Assembly: GCA_964017045.1 (NCBI GenBank)
Contig: OZ024799.1
Coordinates: 30,329,596 to 30,393,595, forward strand
Reading direction: 5' to 3'
From: Omphiscola glabra
Taxonomy: Eukaryota > Mollusca > Gastropoda > Lymnaeidae
DNA length: 64,000 bases
The notes beneath the pieces were generated by a model. The model searched no databases. It worked only from the letters and a program-made list of their open reading frames with translations, and was not told the origin of the DNA. Below are positions 14,201 to 26,036 of this stretch, piece by piece (the stretch's first letter is position 1; each line of letters opens with the position of its first letter). Both the position numbers and the translations under genes were made by a program.

Positions 14201-15268
14201 TTCCACCTCCAAAAGAAGAACAATGGGAGACTAGAGCTGATACCTATAATTTAGATTAACCACAAAATGATTTAACTACCAATGACTCATTAAGGAAGTG
14301 TTCAATTAGTAGCTTTCAAAGGAAAATTGTAAAAAAAATTAAATTATTTCATACTTATAATTATAAAACAAATACTTTCCAAAATTTTATTTTTCAACTT
14401 AATCTAGTGACTAGTGATATTCTAAACAAATTTCTTTTTAAAATGGACATGGGGGGGGGGGGGGCAGTGACACAGTGACAATAGTCATTGAATTTACATT
14501 ATTAATTTTAGTTACATTATATATGGATTTTGTATTAAAAAGTTTGTCTAAATTTATTGTTACATTCACAATATTTGCTCTTAAAGTTAAAGGTATAAAT
14601 CAAATAAATGTAGATAAAAGTTTTAAAATATAATCAACAGAACAAACATTAATCTATGACTATAAACAATACTATGGCTCTGACTAGTTACAGTATTTAA
14701 CATTTTGTACTAGTGCTTCATTATATTATAAAGCTGCAGTAAACTTGATTTATTACCTTGCCAGCCATGCAAGGCAGGTGTCAAAACAATTATAATAACA
14801 GTTGGTCTTAGCTCACATCCATCATGTCACATGCATTTGGGTTACAGTAAATCATTTCACAGTGAAAGTAATTTTAAATAATATTTGTGCATTATTAATT
14901 TGCAGTAAGTTACCACTGAGTTGGAGTAAGATCAAGTCCAGTCTAAACTAAATTACCTATTTAATTTATTATTATAATTTATATGTGATAGTCTACTTAG
15001 ACCCAGCCTACTGAATATTCAATATTGACAGTGATTTTGATTCATTGATACTAGTCTAATGATACTAATATTACATTACTAATAGTAATTTAATAGTGAT
15101 TTAATAGTGATACTCAACTCACTGATTAATTATTAAACTAACAACTGATGTAGTTAATTAGTAGTGTAGCGTTAAATAATATTAATTATTATTTTATAAT
15201 TTATAGGCTAATATTATATATTACAAAATAATTTAAAATATATATATATAAAGAATCCAATAGCTTAC

Positions 15269-15602
15269 CAATGTTGACAATTCGAATTCCTTCATCCTCT
15301 TCCAAAAACTTAAGAACCATGGTAACGTTCTCAAGCTTCTGGGTTCGGAAGTTTGGTCGTTTGTTGACATGCTTAAATTTCTTTCCTGACAACACCTCAA
15401 CAAGAGAAACAAGTCGCAATCCATCAGAAAAATCTGCTTCTAAATCTGCCAACTGCTTATTGACGGTCTTCAGGTGCTCATTAGCCCACCTTGAAAATGT
15501 ATTCTTTTGAATTAACTTCCATTGTGCGTCGTCTGCGAGCTCTCGCTCTGTCGTAGTCATCTCTTCCTCTTCTTCCCAATCGGGATCTTCTGCTGCTTGC
15601 AT
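15269..15602 (-). CDS. Filamin, first coding exon (partial; N-terminal part of actin-binding CH1 domain)
   Basis: Filamins are large dimeric cytoplasmic actin cross-linkers made of two N-terminal calponin-homology (CH) domains followed by many immunoglobulin-like repeats. This exon encodes 111 residues plus one base. Residues 1-18 form an acidic leader (a run of E around residues 10-14). From about residue 19 the sequence ERELADDAQWKLIQKNTF begins the CH1 fold, followed by SRWANEHL (first CH helix, actin-binding site 1 area), DGLRLVSLVEVLSGKK and RPNFRTQKLENVTMVLKFL, all characteristic of filamin CH1. The exon ends within VNIG, where a consensus GTAAGC donor starts at 15268, leaving a phase-1 junction. 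In the family the next exon should continue CH1 (roughly SKDIVDGNLKLILGLIW); it is not found between 1 and 15268, so intron 1 must run off the window. The ATG at 15602 was chosen because the upstream in-frame extension is non-homologous and crosses a likely 3' splice site. The internal ATG at residue 15 is a less likely start. No frame damage is seen. Family assignment is firm; the paralogue is not determined. Confidence 0.93.
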
Positions 15603-15623
15603 GGTGTTGCTGTATTTATTTCC
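15603..15623 (-). other. Probable 5' UTR segment of filamin exon, with 3' splice acceptor just upstream
   Basis: On the minus strand the start codon is preceded by about 21 nt of leader ending in CAACACC, a reasonable initiation context. Immediately upstream lies a run of nine T, then CCATTCAAG, which resembles a 3' splice acceptor with its polypyrimidine tract (plus positions 15624-15643). This suggests that the transcript has at least one further non-coding 5' exon at higher coordinates. A second AG at 15610-15611 (AATACAG) is an alternative acceptor. If neither is used, the leader simply continues and the gene is unspliced in its 5' UTR. This is inference from splice-site appearance only. 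Confidence 0.5.
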
Positions 15624-18600
15624 CTTGAATGGAAAAAAAAAGCTAGCGGTGTAAAGGCTAGTTTTGTAGGCTTGTTTTACAATCCTACCTCCTTTCAATT
15701 GAAGGCGTTGTGTATCTCCAACCGAGATTTAAACTGTTGAGACAGAAAAAAATTAAACATCAACAATCAAATTTAGATAAATGCATCTATTTATTCAATC
15801 TGAAGTTTCACGTAGGCTAAAAAAAATATGCGTGGTTCAGTGCGAGTTCGTCGCAAAAGTGGTTACAAGCAAATCTGGGCTTACCACGCCAAACATGTTC
15901 AAACATAAGTATCCTTATGGCAATTATATGTCAAGGGTCTGCACTTGCCTACGTCTTATAAGGGAGTAGTGGTCGGGCAGCAGAACTAATAATAGAATTA
16001 TTTTATATAGCAACAAACAGAAGAAGAAAAGTGAGCGTGAGACCAGCAGACTCAGGGAAAAGGGGGCGAAGTCTATGTTAGGGCTAAATATGCACTATGC
16101 TGTTGGAATCTAAAACCAAACACGACCAGGGCTAGAAACTATTTCAGTGATAAAAATAAACCTCTACGAATATGAGTAAATTGATATGAAATGATTAGGA
16201 AATTTAAATTTAGAATTTAAATTCGCATTTATCTAAAATGCATTATCAAACGTTGCGTGAGTAAAATGTATGCAAAGAAAAGTTCACTATTTAAGATGTG
16301 TACTAAATTTCCCAATCGACTCATTTTGATCACACACAAAGCTTAATATAAATCACAGCTTTAACCACTTGTTTTCAATAGGCAATGGTTTCGATTCCCT
16401 TTCGCTAAACAGAATATTGGGATTTGTATATAAGATTTGCACTTCATTAATCATAAATTAGCAGCATATTTATTGTTTGAAAAAATATTTTAGGCAGCAA
16501 CCAATATGTTTTTTCTTTTTTTTCTTTCTTTGTTCTGTTGTTGTTGCTCTAGTTTTTTGTTTGTTTGTTGTTGTTGTTTTAATTTTTTTTTTAATTTGTG
16601 AGATGTTATACATTCCAGGTCTGTTTATTGTTTCATTGTATTCAAAACATATCAGAGAAGAGGATATATGCCATAAATATGGAGTTTTTCCTTTGCTGAT
16701 TGATAATCAATCAAAAAAATTTAAGTTTCAGCAAACACGAGTGGCAGGATTATGGAAAATGTAACAGTGGTGCAAAGCTCCCACAGACACTTCAAATATA
16801 ATACGCTGAGAATTGATTCCCTACCTGCGCCTTTATGAAGATATGTTACCCGCTCACTAACTATAGCAGGCCAATAAAGTCAGTTATGTCCCTGCCCCAA
16901 TCACTCTCACTATATGCCTACAATGAGGCGTCCCTTCTATTTTAAACCATACATAGTGCACCCCGCTCAGTCACAGCAACGTTGAAAATAACCAACCACA
17001 CGCCACCAATGGTAAACAAACAAGAAGGAACACCGCTAGCTGAGAATATGACGAAAATCTTATTTGAAACAACACTCCACTCCTTTGCGTATAGTGCCCT
17101 CAGGCTTTGTCTGCATACCTTGGGGAGCCGATATTTCTTAGAAGGTGGTTTGGGGGGGGGTGCGTGTATACGTATACATTTTGCTTATTTAGTGCAAATA
17201 AAGTGAACATTTGATGGTCATGTAAGCTTCTTGCTCTCGACATAGTTGCGTTTAAAGTAGTAAAATCAGCACAGTAGTAATACACCTTTTGCGAAGTTTA
17301 GGACTAGGGTCTATACCACTAAGGCGCACCATAAAAGATTCATGAGGGTGGGGATAAAAATCCACAAATAATGAAAGATTTCATGAATGTGTAACTTTAA
17401 TTCTTCAAAAGGTGATTATACTTTAATGTATTTATACTGGTGTGCCCCCCAAGGGGTACTTTACGAACAAAGCCTGGGAATCCCTGCTTCTTCCACGTGA
17501 CATTGATACCAGACCGACGCTTAACACACAGAGGACCAAATAACGTCACCCCAGGCCCCCAACGCATTAAAAAAAATATGTGATTAGTGTGGGCGGCACC
17601 TTCCTTCCCTTTCATCGTAAATAAGGGTATGAGGAACAACCTTTTGCGTACATTTCTGCGTGGCTTCGACCGACTTGCAGAACTAAGTGACACGGCAAGC
17701 CCGCTGAACAGTGAATCGCTAAAGCACTTTAAAAATATAAAGCCGCCGTTTACTTAGGGGGACAACACTTGAGAGTTAACTCTATCACGCGAGTAAATAC
17801 AAACACTATTTAAATGTGTCTAATGCACTTAAACGTGTATTGTTTACGCGCAGCACAGTGTGGGTTTTGTAGATAAAGTTTTTAACTAGGATACGACGTC
17901 ACGTCTCACATTTATTATTTTTTAATTTGCTGAGTGGGCGCCTTCTCCCCCAGCCCGACATGAGGATTAAAAAAAAATTGATAATATTTGTTTTAAATAT
18001 CTGATGGGGAAAAAAAACGTGTTTGCTTTATTTCTCGATAAAAAAATGTGTGATATATTATGCCCGAGTCTAATTTCAATACCCAACCCGAAGTCATGGT
18101 CCAAACTTATTTCCCAATGCCTCAGTTTGTTTTTTTAACAATATCACAGGAAAAAGATTACCCCCTCCCCCGAGCCTTAAGAGTCTAATTTGTCTGTTTT
18201 CGCAATTTGTAACCCCCCCCCCCCACACACACACAAAACATGTAGTTTTCTGTTACCTGGTTCAGTGTCCCATAATCTCTACACTAGTGCTAAAAAAAAA
18301 TGATACCTCACTTATCTTGAAATTTTGCTTACAGCAACAGTCTGCTGATAATCTCAGAGATCTTGCTAGGAATTGATGCTATTAATAGCTACTGCAGTGT
18401 TAGAGGGGAGCGTATCGTGCAAATTATCTAAATCTAATTATAGTTCCTTGGAAGACTCTATCTCAAAATAAATTATACTTCAAGCCAAAGTCGTATCCTA
18501 TGGAATATTCGTAATTTTTTTTTTCTAAGTAACTATAACCACCCTAACTTTTGTTTTATAAATGTCAATGTAAACACTCCGTGGCTAATACGATTTACGT

Positions 18601-19533
18601 GTTTCAAAGCAGCATCTGGTCGAGTTGCGTTCTTTTAAAGCCATACATTGAACTATCCAGGTACGGTTTGTTCATGTGTAATGTAGATATCTCCCGTCGG
18701 AGCACAGCCCCAGTAGTTAAAATAATTCCTTCATAACTGACCACTGATTTTTTTAAGGGGCGGGGGAGCTGATACAAATAATACTGATTTAACGCTACAT
18801 CCTTTATTTTTTTATATTTTTTTTTAAACAACAGAACAAAAAAACACCAAAGCTATTGGCTTTCAATCTTTCCTTTCTCTGCCGCTGTTCAGCGTTGCAC
18901 AATGCACAGTAGCATGCTTCAGACGACCTGACGGTTGAGTCCTCTAGTCAGACAATGGAGTTACTCATAAGACAAACATTCACCCTCGTGGCATGCCTTT
19001 GTTTGTCTTACGATGTCAAAGATGGGTTTTTTGTTGGGGGTTTTGGTGTGGGGGAGGGGGGATTGGGGTGTTCGAATAAGCAACGAAAACCAATCTATGA
19101 ATTCACTTTCTATTCATTCCTTAATGTGTCTTCAAGCAATGACTTCAGAATCATTTATGTTAGAATTGGATGCCAGGTCTCTGATGCAGAGTTTACGTCT
19201 CCGCTCAAGACTGGATGGTGTTATTATTGCGGATACAAACAGATCAAACAATGTCGTCATGAAATTTATTCAGATTCTTGGTATATTTTTTTTTTTTTTA
19301 AATTTTTTTTTTTGTTTTTTTTTTTTTAATTTTAAAAAATAAAAACAAAAATCATTCTTAAAATTAAAATAATAATATATATATATATATATATATCACT
19401 TGTTTTCAACGGTTGCTCTTAAAATGGGATGTCTGCGGGACTATACACAAATATTTCTTTTTTTGATACTTTTAAAATGATCCAAATGGTTATCCGTTAT
19501 GTCTCACACAAATGGACCCCAGTTACATGTTCG
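15624..19533. other. Non-coding upstream region of filamin
   Basis: No recognisable coding sequence. It would contain the filamin promoter or 5' UTR intron if the acceptor at 15624 is used. Only T-rich tracts near 16510-16590 and 19287-19325, a (TA)n at 19375-19396, and a short C/CA run near 18212 are seen. The open frame at 17397-17693 (minus) has no match I know. Confidence 0.5.
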
Positions 19534-19719
19534 CATGGCTGACCCTAACAATTGCGGGGCCCTATGCGAAATGGATTGCGCGGGGCCCTTTCTGGGTAGG
19601 AATAGGTATAATAAGTGAAAATTAAGATTTTGTATTAGAAAATAAATTCGGGGCGGGGCCTATGAAAGTGCGGGGCCCATTGCGGCCGCATAGGTTGCAA
19701 TGGCCTATGGCCGACCCTG
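19534..19719. mobile_element. Family D MITE (hAT-type), copy 1
   Basis: This 186-bp element begins CATGGCTGACCCTAACAA and ends with the complement of CAGGGTCGGCCATAGG, with a perfect 8-bp duplication catgttcg (19526-19533, 19720-19727). The interior repeats CGGGGCCC-type blocks (GCGGGGCCCTATGCGAAA, GCGGGGCCCATTGCGGCC) around an AT-rich centre. It is the reverse complement of the copy at 49709-49895. No open frame of interest. Confidence 0.88.
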
Positions 19720-20438
19720 CATGTTCGCCTCTAGTTTTTCTCACATGCATGTATATGAATAGGAATATGTATAGAAATGTTATTTTAAAGACACTACACC
19801 TTTATTATTATTATTATTATAGTCCCCCTACCCCCTCCCCAAAATCCAATGCATTTCTGTTTTCACACTTAAACATCTCTGCCCATGATATGCTTGAAAG
19901 GAATGCACGTGGCGATAGACCCCTCAACTACTGTTACGTTTAAACAAGACAAAGTAGAGACGAAAATGAATGGTCTACTTCAAGCAAGTATATATAAAAT
20001 CTATCGTGTTTGAAACACGCCCACACTCTCGAACTCAAAGTGGGATACTGCTATAGTGGCCTCCCTTGGGACGATCCTCCTTGTTTATGCTTACGCCTAT
20101 AGATCATGTCATCGCTTCGACCATATTTTGCAGGGGCGTTTCTCACTGAAATTATCGCCCATATAAACTGGAGTATCCTATTATTATAGCCTGCCATTGC
20201 AATGAAGAAGAAAAGCAGGGAACGGTAGGCAACGGAGTAGCTAGAGTTCTTGAAATTTGTCAACCCTGCGACTTGAGAAGAAATAGAAAGAAAGAGGAAT
20301 GAAGATTTAATCTCAATCAGTCCAACGAGACAAAAACCTGGTCACGCCTTTGATTTAAATCGACAGTTTTTAACTTTTTAAAAATCCGCTTCGTGTCCGC
20401 TGCGTATTAAGCATTAATGGGGGCTAAACATTCACAGA

Positions 20439-20603
20439 ATGGCAAAGAGTACCTACACGTACGCACCTCACATGGCAAAGAGTACCTACACGTACGCACC
20501 TCACATGGCAAAGAGTACCTACACGTACGCACCTCACATGGCAAAGAGTACCTACACGTACGCACCTCACATGGCAAAGAGTACCTACACGTACGCACCT
20601 CAC
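20439..20603. repeat. Minisatellite, 33-bp unit x 5, perfect
   Basis: Five identical copies of a 33-bp unit starting ATGGCAAAGAGTACCTACA and ending CGCACCTCAC. The unit length is a multiple of three, so three different frames stay open through it on both strands; these are not taken as genes. Confidence 0.97.
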
Positions 20604-20956
20604 ATCTATCATTGCCGGCGCTTGGGTGTGCGGGGGGCCTAGTGCAAATTATATTTTTTGGGGCTTTACGTTATACACCCCCACCCGAACCACCCCCTAT
20701 GCCGTGACTATCCCCTTCTCAACAAACCCGTGTCCCAATCCACACAGAGTTGACACAAATTATCCAGAATCATGGTACGGAGTATTATATAGAAAGCTGA
20801 AGATGTCAACACGGTTGCAGTTTTAAAGGATCTCAAAGTCTGGTCTACTAACCACAAGAAATAAAATATTTTGAAAGATTCGTCAGGCGGCTGTTGTGTC
20901 TCGTCACTAGATTCATAATCAAACTCCCATCTACACAAACCTCACATCTGCCAACT

Positions 20957-21081
20957 CAGTGGCGTAGCTAGGATGAGCGGCACCCCCCCCCCCCACTTCA
21001 GCAGTGGGCCGAAAATGCCGCCCCATAAAATAAAGAAAAAAATTGTCACCTGTAACCCTCTCCCCCCTTCCTACGCCACTG
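20957..21081. mobile_element. Small MITE-like element with CAGTGGCGTAG ends
   Basis: The left end CAGTGGCGTAGCTAGGA and the right end, complement of CAGTGGCGTAGGAAGGG, form an inverted repeat 125 bp apart, with a GC-rich centre. The ends resemble family A but the interior differs. The flanking 8-mers tgccaact and accctcac do not match, so either the target duplication is lost or one end belongs to another insertion. Confidence 0.55.
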
Positions 21082-21650
21082 ACCCTCACCTCACACCACC
21101 CCCTACATAAGCACATACGTGTGAGGAGTGGGGCCAGAGAAGAAAACACACTAACTATAAAAAGGTTGCGAGTTCACCAGCGGTACGTGTGGTTTACTTA
21201 GGGTGATCTGGGTGCGCATATTTCCTGGGGATGGGAAACTCTGTGGACAGACAAACCTTATTTGCCTACCTACACACTTCATTGAAACACGCATGCCATG
21301 AACACATTGATTCAGGATGTTGCACATGGGAAGGAGGGGGTGGAGGGGGTGTGTCATGATGTGCTAAGTTTTGACACACCCACATTTGCTGTAAACGCAT
21401 GCTAAAGTCGTGTTACCCCCTCCCTTTACACGCGTACACTCTCTGTCTCTCATCTCTTTCTCTCTCTATCTCCGCTACAACGCCGATCTCTCTCTTTCAC
21501 TCTCTCTCTCTTACGATATGCTTGTAATTATTGCTACTTCTACAACTTCCTATTTATCTTCAGAACTTCTTGCCCCTCCCTTAAACATCCCTTAAAAATC
21601 AACATCAGTCAAACATTTCTATTACCAAATCTTTCACTCCTTCCACCAAA

Positions 21651-22202
21651 CCCTATCGGTTTCATTCACCCTATCGGTTTCATTCACCCTATCTGTTTCA
21701 TTCACCCTATCGGTTTCATTCACCCTATCGGTTTCACTCATCCTATCGGTTCCATTCACCCTATCGGTTTCACTCATCCTATCGGTTTCACTCACCCTAT
21801 CGGTTTCATTCACCCTATCGGTTTCATTCACTCTATCGGTTTCATTCACCCTATCGGTTTCATTCACCCTATCGGTTTCATTCACCCTATCGGTTTCACT
21901 CACCCTATCGGTTTCACTCACCCTATCGGTTTCATTCACCCTATCGGTTTCACTCACCCTATCGGTTTCATTCACCCTATCGGTTTCATTCACCCTATCG
22001 GTTTCATTCACCCTATCGGTTTCATTCACCCTATCGGTTTCATTCACCCTATCGGTTTCATTCACCCTATCGGTTTCATTCACCCTATCGGTTTCATTCA
22101 CCCTATCGGTTTCATTCACCCTATCGGTTTCATTCACCCTATCGGTTTCATTCACCCTATCGGTTTCATTCACCCTATCGGTTTCACTCACCCTATCGGT
22201 TT
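21651..22202. repeat. Minisatellite, 18-bp unit x about 31
   Basis: About 31 copies of CCCTATCGGTTTCATTCA, with rare variants (CACTCA, CTCATC, TCTGTT). On the minus strand this reads as a continuous hexapeptide repeat NETDRV/SETDRV in an open frame of 209 codons (21634-22263), with an ATG and a short non-repeat head (MKLPSIKFVLETASVKGWG). There is no signal peptide or domain. Codon-level changes are mixed synonymous and N/S, which does not prove selection. I treat it as a satellite that happens to be open. Confidence 0.95.
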
Positions 22203-22260
22203 TAAGCCCCCATCCCTTAACAGAAGCGGTTTCTAAAACAAATTTAATAGACGGGAGCTT

Positions 22261-23082
22261 CAAAGGATAAGGTGATCAATTAAAAACTAGCTTGAGATGA
22301 TAAGGTGACCACTTAACAACTAGCTTGAAAGGATAAGGTGACCACTGAATAACTAGCTTGAAAGGATAAGGTGACCACTTAACAACTAGCTTGAAAGGAT
22401 AAGGTGATCACTTAACAACTAGCTTGAAAGGATAAGGTGACCACTTAACAACTAGCTTGAAAGGATAAGGTGACCACTTAACAACTAGCTTGAAAGGGTA
22501 AGGTGATCACTTAACAACTAGCTTGAAAGGATAAGGTGACCACTTAACAACTAGCTTGAAAGGATAAGGTGACCACTTAACAACTAGCTTGAAAGGATAA
22601 GGTGATCACTTAACAACTAGCTTGAAAGGATAAGGTGACCACCTAACAACTAGCTTGAAAGGATAAGGTGACCACTTAACAACTAGCTTGAAAGGATAAG
22701 GTGACCACTTAACAACTAGATTGAAAGGATAAGGTGACCACTTAACAACTAGCTTTAAAGGATAAGGTGATCATTTAACAACTAGCTTGAAAGGATAAGG
22801 TGACCACTTAACAACTAGCTTGAGATGATAAGGTGACCCTTTAACAGCTAGCTTGAAAGGATAAGGTGATCACTTAACAGCTGGCTTGAAAGGATAAGGT
22901 GATCACTTAAGAACTAACTTCAAAGGATAAGGTGACCACTTAACAACTAGCTTGAGATGATAAGGTGACCCTTTAACAGCTAGCTTGAAAGGATAAGGTG
23001 ATCACTTAACAACTAGCTTGAAAGGATAAGGTGATCACTTAACAGCTAGCTTGAGATGATAAGGTGACCATTTAACAACTAC
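22261..23082. repeat. Minisatellite, 33-bp unit x about 25
   Basis: About 25 copies of a 33-bp unit containing AAAGGATAAGGTGACCACTT followed by AACAACTAGCTTG. Variant units carry GATCAC for GACCAC or GAGATGATAAGG for GAAAGGATAAGG. The GAGATGATAAGGTGACCCTTTAACAGC variant appears twice near the right end, implying block duplication. Unit length equals that of the unrelated array at 20.4 kb. Confidence 0.95.
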
Positions 23083-23269
23083 ATAGTCTTCCGTTTTTCA
23101 CCCTTGCAATTTATTTTGAATGTCCTATATCTTGATACGTTTTAAGTTTTTTTATAAAATCTAAACAGGGCAAACATACTCCTGTGTGTTCCCTCCTTAA
23201 TTCGACGCTGCTGACAAAATTAAAAAAACACCAACCAAACTTCCTCGGACGTAAGGATTTGCTCATTTC

Positions 23270-23514
23270 GATTGCTTGACAAAAGGAGAAAGCCTTCAGT
23301 TTGATTGCTTGACAAAAGGAGAACGCCTTCAGTTTGATTGCTTGACGAATGTTGGAGAAGGCTTTCAGTTTGATTGCTTGACGAATGTTGGAGAAGGCTT
23401 TCAGTTTGATTGCTTGACGAATGTTGGAGATGGCTTTCAGTTTGATTGCTTGACGAATGTTGGAGAAGGCTTTCAGTTTGATTGCTTGACAAATGGAGAA
23501 AGCCTTCAGTTTGA
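23270..23514. repeat. Minisatellite, mixed 30/36-bp units x 7
   Basis: Units share GATTGCTTGACNAA and GCNTTCAGTTT. Outer units lack a 6-bp insertion (30 bp, with AAAGGAGAA), inner ones have GAATGTTGGAGAAGG (36 bp). Both lengths preserve frame, giving open frames on both strands. Confidence 0.9.
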
Positions 23515-23604
23515 AGTGAATATCATTCTATATTCTATACACTCCTATCACAGTAACGAAATCTCAGAGTATAGGATAGGTAGTATGTACATGTACATGT
23601 CAAG

Positions 23605-23790
23605 GCTTCTCACGATGTAGAGACGATGTGCTCGAGGTTTGACTAAATGATGGGTACACATGTCAGGTGTTCTCACGAGGTAGAGACGATGTGCTCGCAG
23701 TTTAACCTAGTCTTCTAGCACAGGGTAGGTACACGTCCCGAGGGTTCTCGTTGTGTAAAATTATAGTCTTCGTACGGGTTAGGTAGACCT
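23605..23790. repeat. Degenerate tandem duplication, unit about 60-70 bp
   Basis: Two clear and one weak copy share TTCTCACGANGTAGAGACGAT and GTGCTCG, followed by GGGTANGTACA-type sequence. This is an old array adjoining the previous one. Confidence 0.5.
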
Positions 23791-24079
23791 ATTAAGGGCT
23801 CCAACAATGGAACATTACAGAAAATAAACCTTGAAAATAATTTCTTTCAAAGAAACTACATTAAATGCTTTGGAGTCTGCAGGAAAATTTCTTGCTCCCT
23901 AAACTTGTTGTTCGGAGCAATTTTCGGTCAATGAGATCTGATAGGTCAAGTTTTCCTACACTCAAAATAGCAACGTTTAAAAAAACTACGGCTCTAGTGA
24001 TTTAAGAGGTGTCTGCTCTTTGAAGACGTGACCTTACTTCATACAGAACAAAATCGAAACAAGACATGCATGTGAAAGA

Positions 24080-24232
24080 AACGTTTGTGTATGAAATGTT
24101 TTTGTAAGAAATGTTTGAATAAGAAATGCTTGTGTAAGAAGTGTTTGAATAAGAAATGCTTGTGTAAGAAATGTTTGAATAAGAAATGCTTGTGTAAGAA
24201 ATGTTTGAATAAGAAATGCTTGTGTTTAAAAA
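24080..24232. repeat. Minisatellite, 30-bp unit x about 5
   Basis: Units alternate GAATAAGAAATGCTTGTGTA and AGAAATGTTT. Five copies are recognisable, with a degenerate first copy. The repeat is purine-rich on the plus strand. Confidence 0.9.
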
Positions 24233-24489
24233 TGTAGCGTAAGAAATGTTTTGTTTGTATGTGAGGTGTAAAATTAGACTTTGTACTGTGCCGACCACAT
24301 CGGAGCTTCACGGCCTAGACATTATTACATAAACTGAATCAACCAAGCATTCGTTCGATGCTTATAAGACAAAATAGAAAACAGACATGTTTTATACGGA
24401 GGCGGATGCGAAAAAAAAAATAGAAAAGAAGTAATCATTAAAACACAATCATGTTCGACACGCCCTTTCATATGTATTTTGAACAGATG

Positions 24490-24990
24490 TGTATCTGCAT
24501 ACATTGTTGTATCTGCATACATCGTTGTATCTGCATACATTGTTGTATCTGCATACATCGTTGTATCCGCATACATCGTTGCATATGCATACAATGTTGC
24601 ATCTGCATGCATTGTTGTCTCTGCATACATCGTTGTATCTGCATACATCGTTGTATCGCATACATCGTTGTATCCGCATACATCGTTGCATCCGCATACA
24701 TCGTTGCATCTGCATGCATTGTTGTATCTGCATACATTGTTGTATCTGCATACATTGTTGCATCTGCATACATTTTTATGTCAGCATACATCGTTGTATC
24801 TGCATGCATTGTTGTATCTGCATGCATTGTTGTATATGCATACATTGTTGTATCTACATACATTTTTATGTCAGCATACATCGTTGTATCTGCATACATC
24901 GTTGTATCTGCGTGCATTGTTGTATCTGCATGCATTGTTGTATCTGCATACATCGATGTATCTGCATACAACGTTGTATCTGCATACATT
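24490..24990. repeat. Minisatellite, 18-bp unit (ATCTGCATACATTGTTGT) x about 28
   Basis: About 500 bp of an 18-bp unit with alternating TTGTTGT/TCGTTGT and GCATACAT/GCATGCAT variants. A larger block with CATTTTTATGTCAGCATACA recurs twice (near 24772 and 24862), showing higher-order duplication. Open frames in five of six frames are a by-product of unit length. Confidence 0.95.
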
Positions 24991-25302
24991 GTTCTTTTTA
25001 ATTTTAAAGACAGGATCCCACAAACAAGTTGTATCCGCCGCTGATGTAACAGATCAATGACTTCAAAAGGGGGTGGGGGCGCTGGTTAAGGTAAACAAAG
25101 TATTTTGAGTTGAGTTACCTTTCCTTCCAGTTTCAGATATCAAAGAAATCACTAATCTTTAGGACCATGGGTCTGAGATGGAGGTCATACTGACCCAACT
25201 CGGTTTCGTACCCGGGGCATTGCAAAAGAATAATTTACTTGCAAAAAATAATTAATCTCTTATATATATATATATATATTGCTCTTCTGGTGTGGTTTGT
25301 GG

Positions 25303-25350
25303 ACTGCTTCAATTTCTGGCTGCTTCAATTTCTGGCTGCTTCAATTTCTG
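25303..25350. repeat. Short tandem repeat, 16-bp unit x 3
   Basis: Three copies of CTGCTTCAATTTCTGG next to a TATATA tract at 25259-25280. Confidence 0.9.
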
Positions 25351-26036
25351 GCTGCTTCCTATTCAGCGTATTTGGTATTGAGAGTATATTAAAAATAAAT
25401 CTAAATGTTTGAAAGAAAGTATGGTTCAATAATGAGTTCAATAGCGAGAAAAATATAATTCCCGATACCTTTCCCCGATAACTACGCTAAATGATGTATA
25501 TATTTTTTTTAATAACCCAACTGTGTTTGTCGCGTCATATTTTATTTTCGTAAAATGAAATCGTCTCAATTTAAGTATGGTGTGAAAAAAAATCGGTTTA
25601 AAAGTGGTTGGGACATCAGAATATTTAATACAGGTCATCGGTGTGAAATAAAAAGTGTGCAGTGACGTATCATGGGGAGGGGGGAAGGGGTGTAGCAAAA
25701 ATTGGGATTCTTAAATGTGCGTTCTATTCATATAATGTTTCAGCTACAGTCATAATGGATCGAACATAATTGTACGATATCAAATGCCAAACAAAAATTC
25801 CTTAAAAGTCTGATTCCCACGTAAAAAAGAAGTCCACCATCGCCTCCATATCTCCATTTAAACAACGCATACATGACAGTATCAGCAGCACTTAGTTTGT
25901 GTTGCACTGTCGTGCGTGTGTCTACTAGATGTAGAATCAGGAAGCAGAGAAATGTGGAGCGCTTTTGTAGGGTGTGCCCTCAGGACATCAAGTACGGCCA
26001 CAAGTGCTGTTGGCATGTGTTGTTGCATGTACGGCT

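Larger units (their letters stand above)
1..15268 (-). other. Probable filamin intron 1 (5' portion); otherwise no gene seen
   Basis: Downstream (minus strand) of the filamin donor at 15268-15263 there are more than 15 kb with no open frame resembling the rest of CH1, CH2 or immunoglobulin-like repeats. The stretch is AT-rich and contains two hAT-type elements (5413-6008, 6432-6627), a degenerate 47-bp triplication (about 2836-2965), a 19-bp minisatellite (11008-11235), poly(G) or poly(C) runs (about 4250, 7258, 7867, 9821, 11965, 14451) and short GT and GA tracts. The open frames here are short, compositionally biased and without recognisable motifs. I see nothing else I can support. Confidence 0.6.

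Noticed and set aside
15233..15424. Second minus-strand frame overlapping the filamin exon
   Set aside because: Shadow frame of the CH1 coding sequence.
17397..17693. 98-codon minus-strand frame with a basic N-terminus
   Set aside because: No domain, no splice or start support and no family I recognise.
20439..25000. CRISPR-like regular repeats
   Set aside because: Units are contiguous direct repeats without unique spacers, no cas genes occur, and the window is eukaryotic.
24449..25060. Several overlapping open frames of 100-197 codons on both strands
   Set aside because: All follow from an 18-bp tandem unit that lacks stops in most frames; the peptides are pure repeats.
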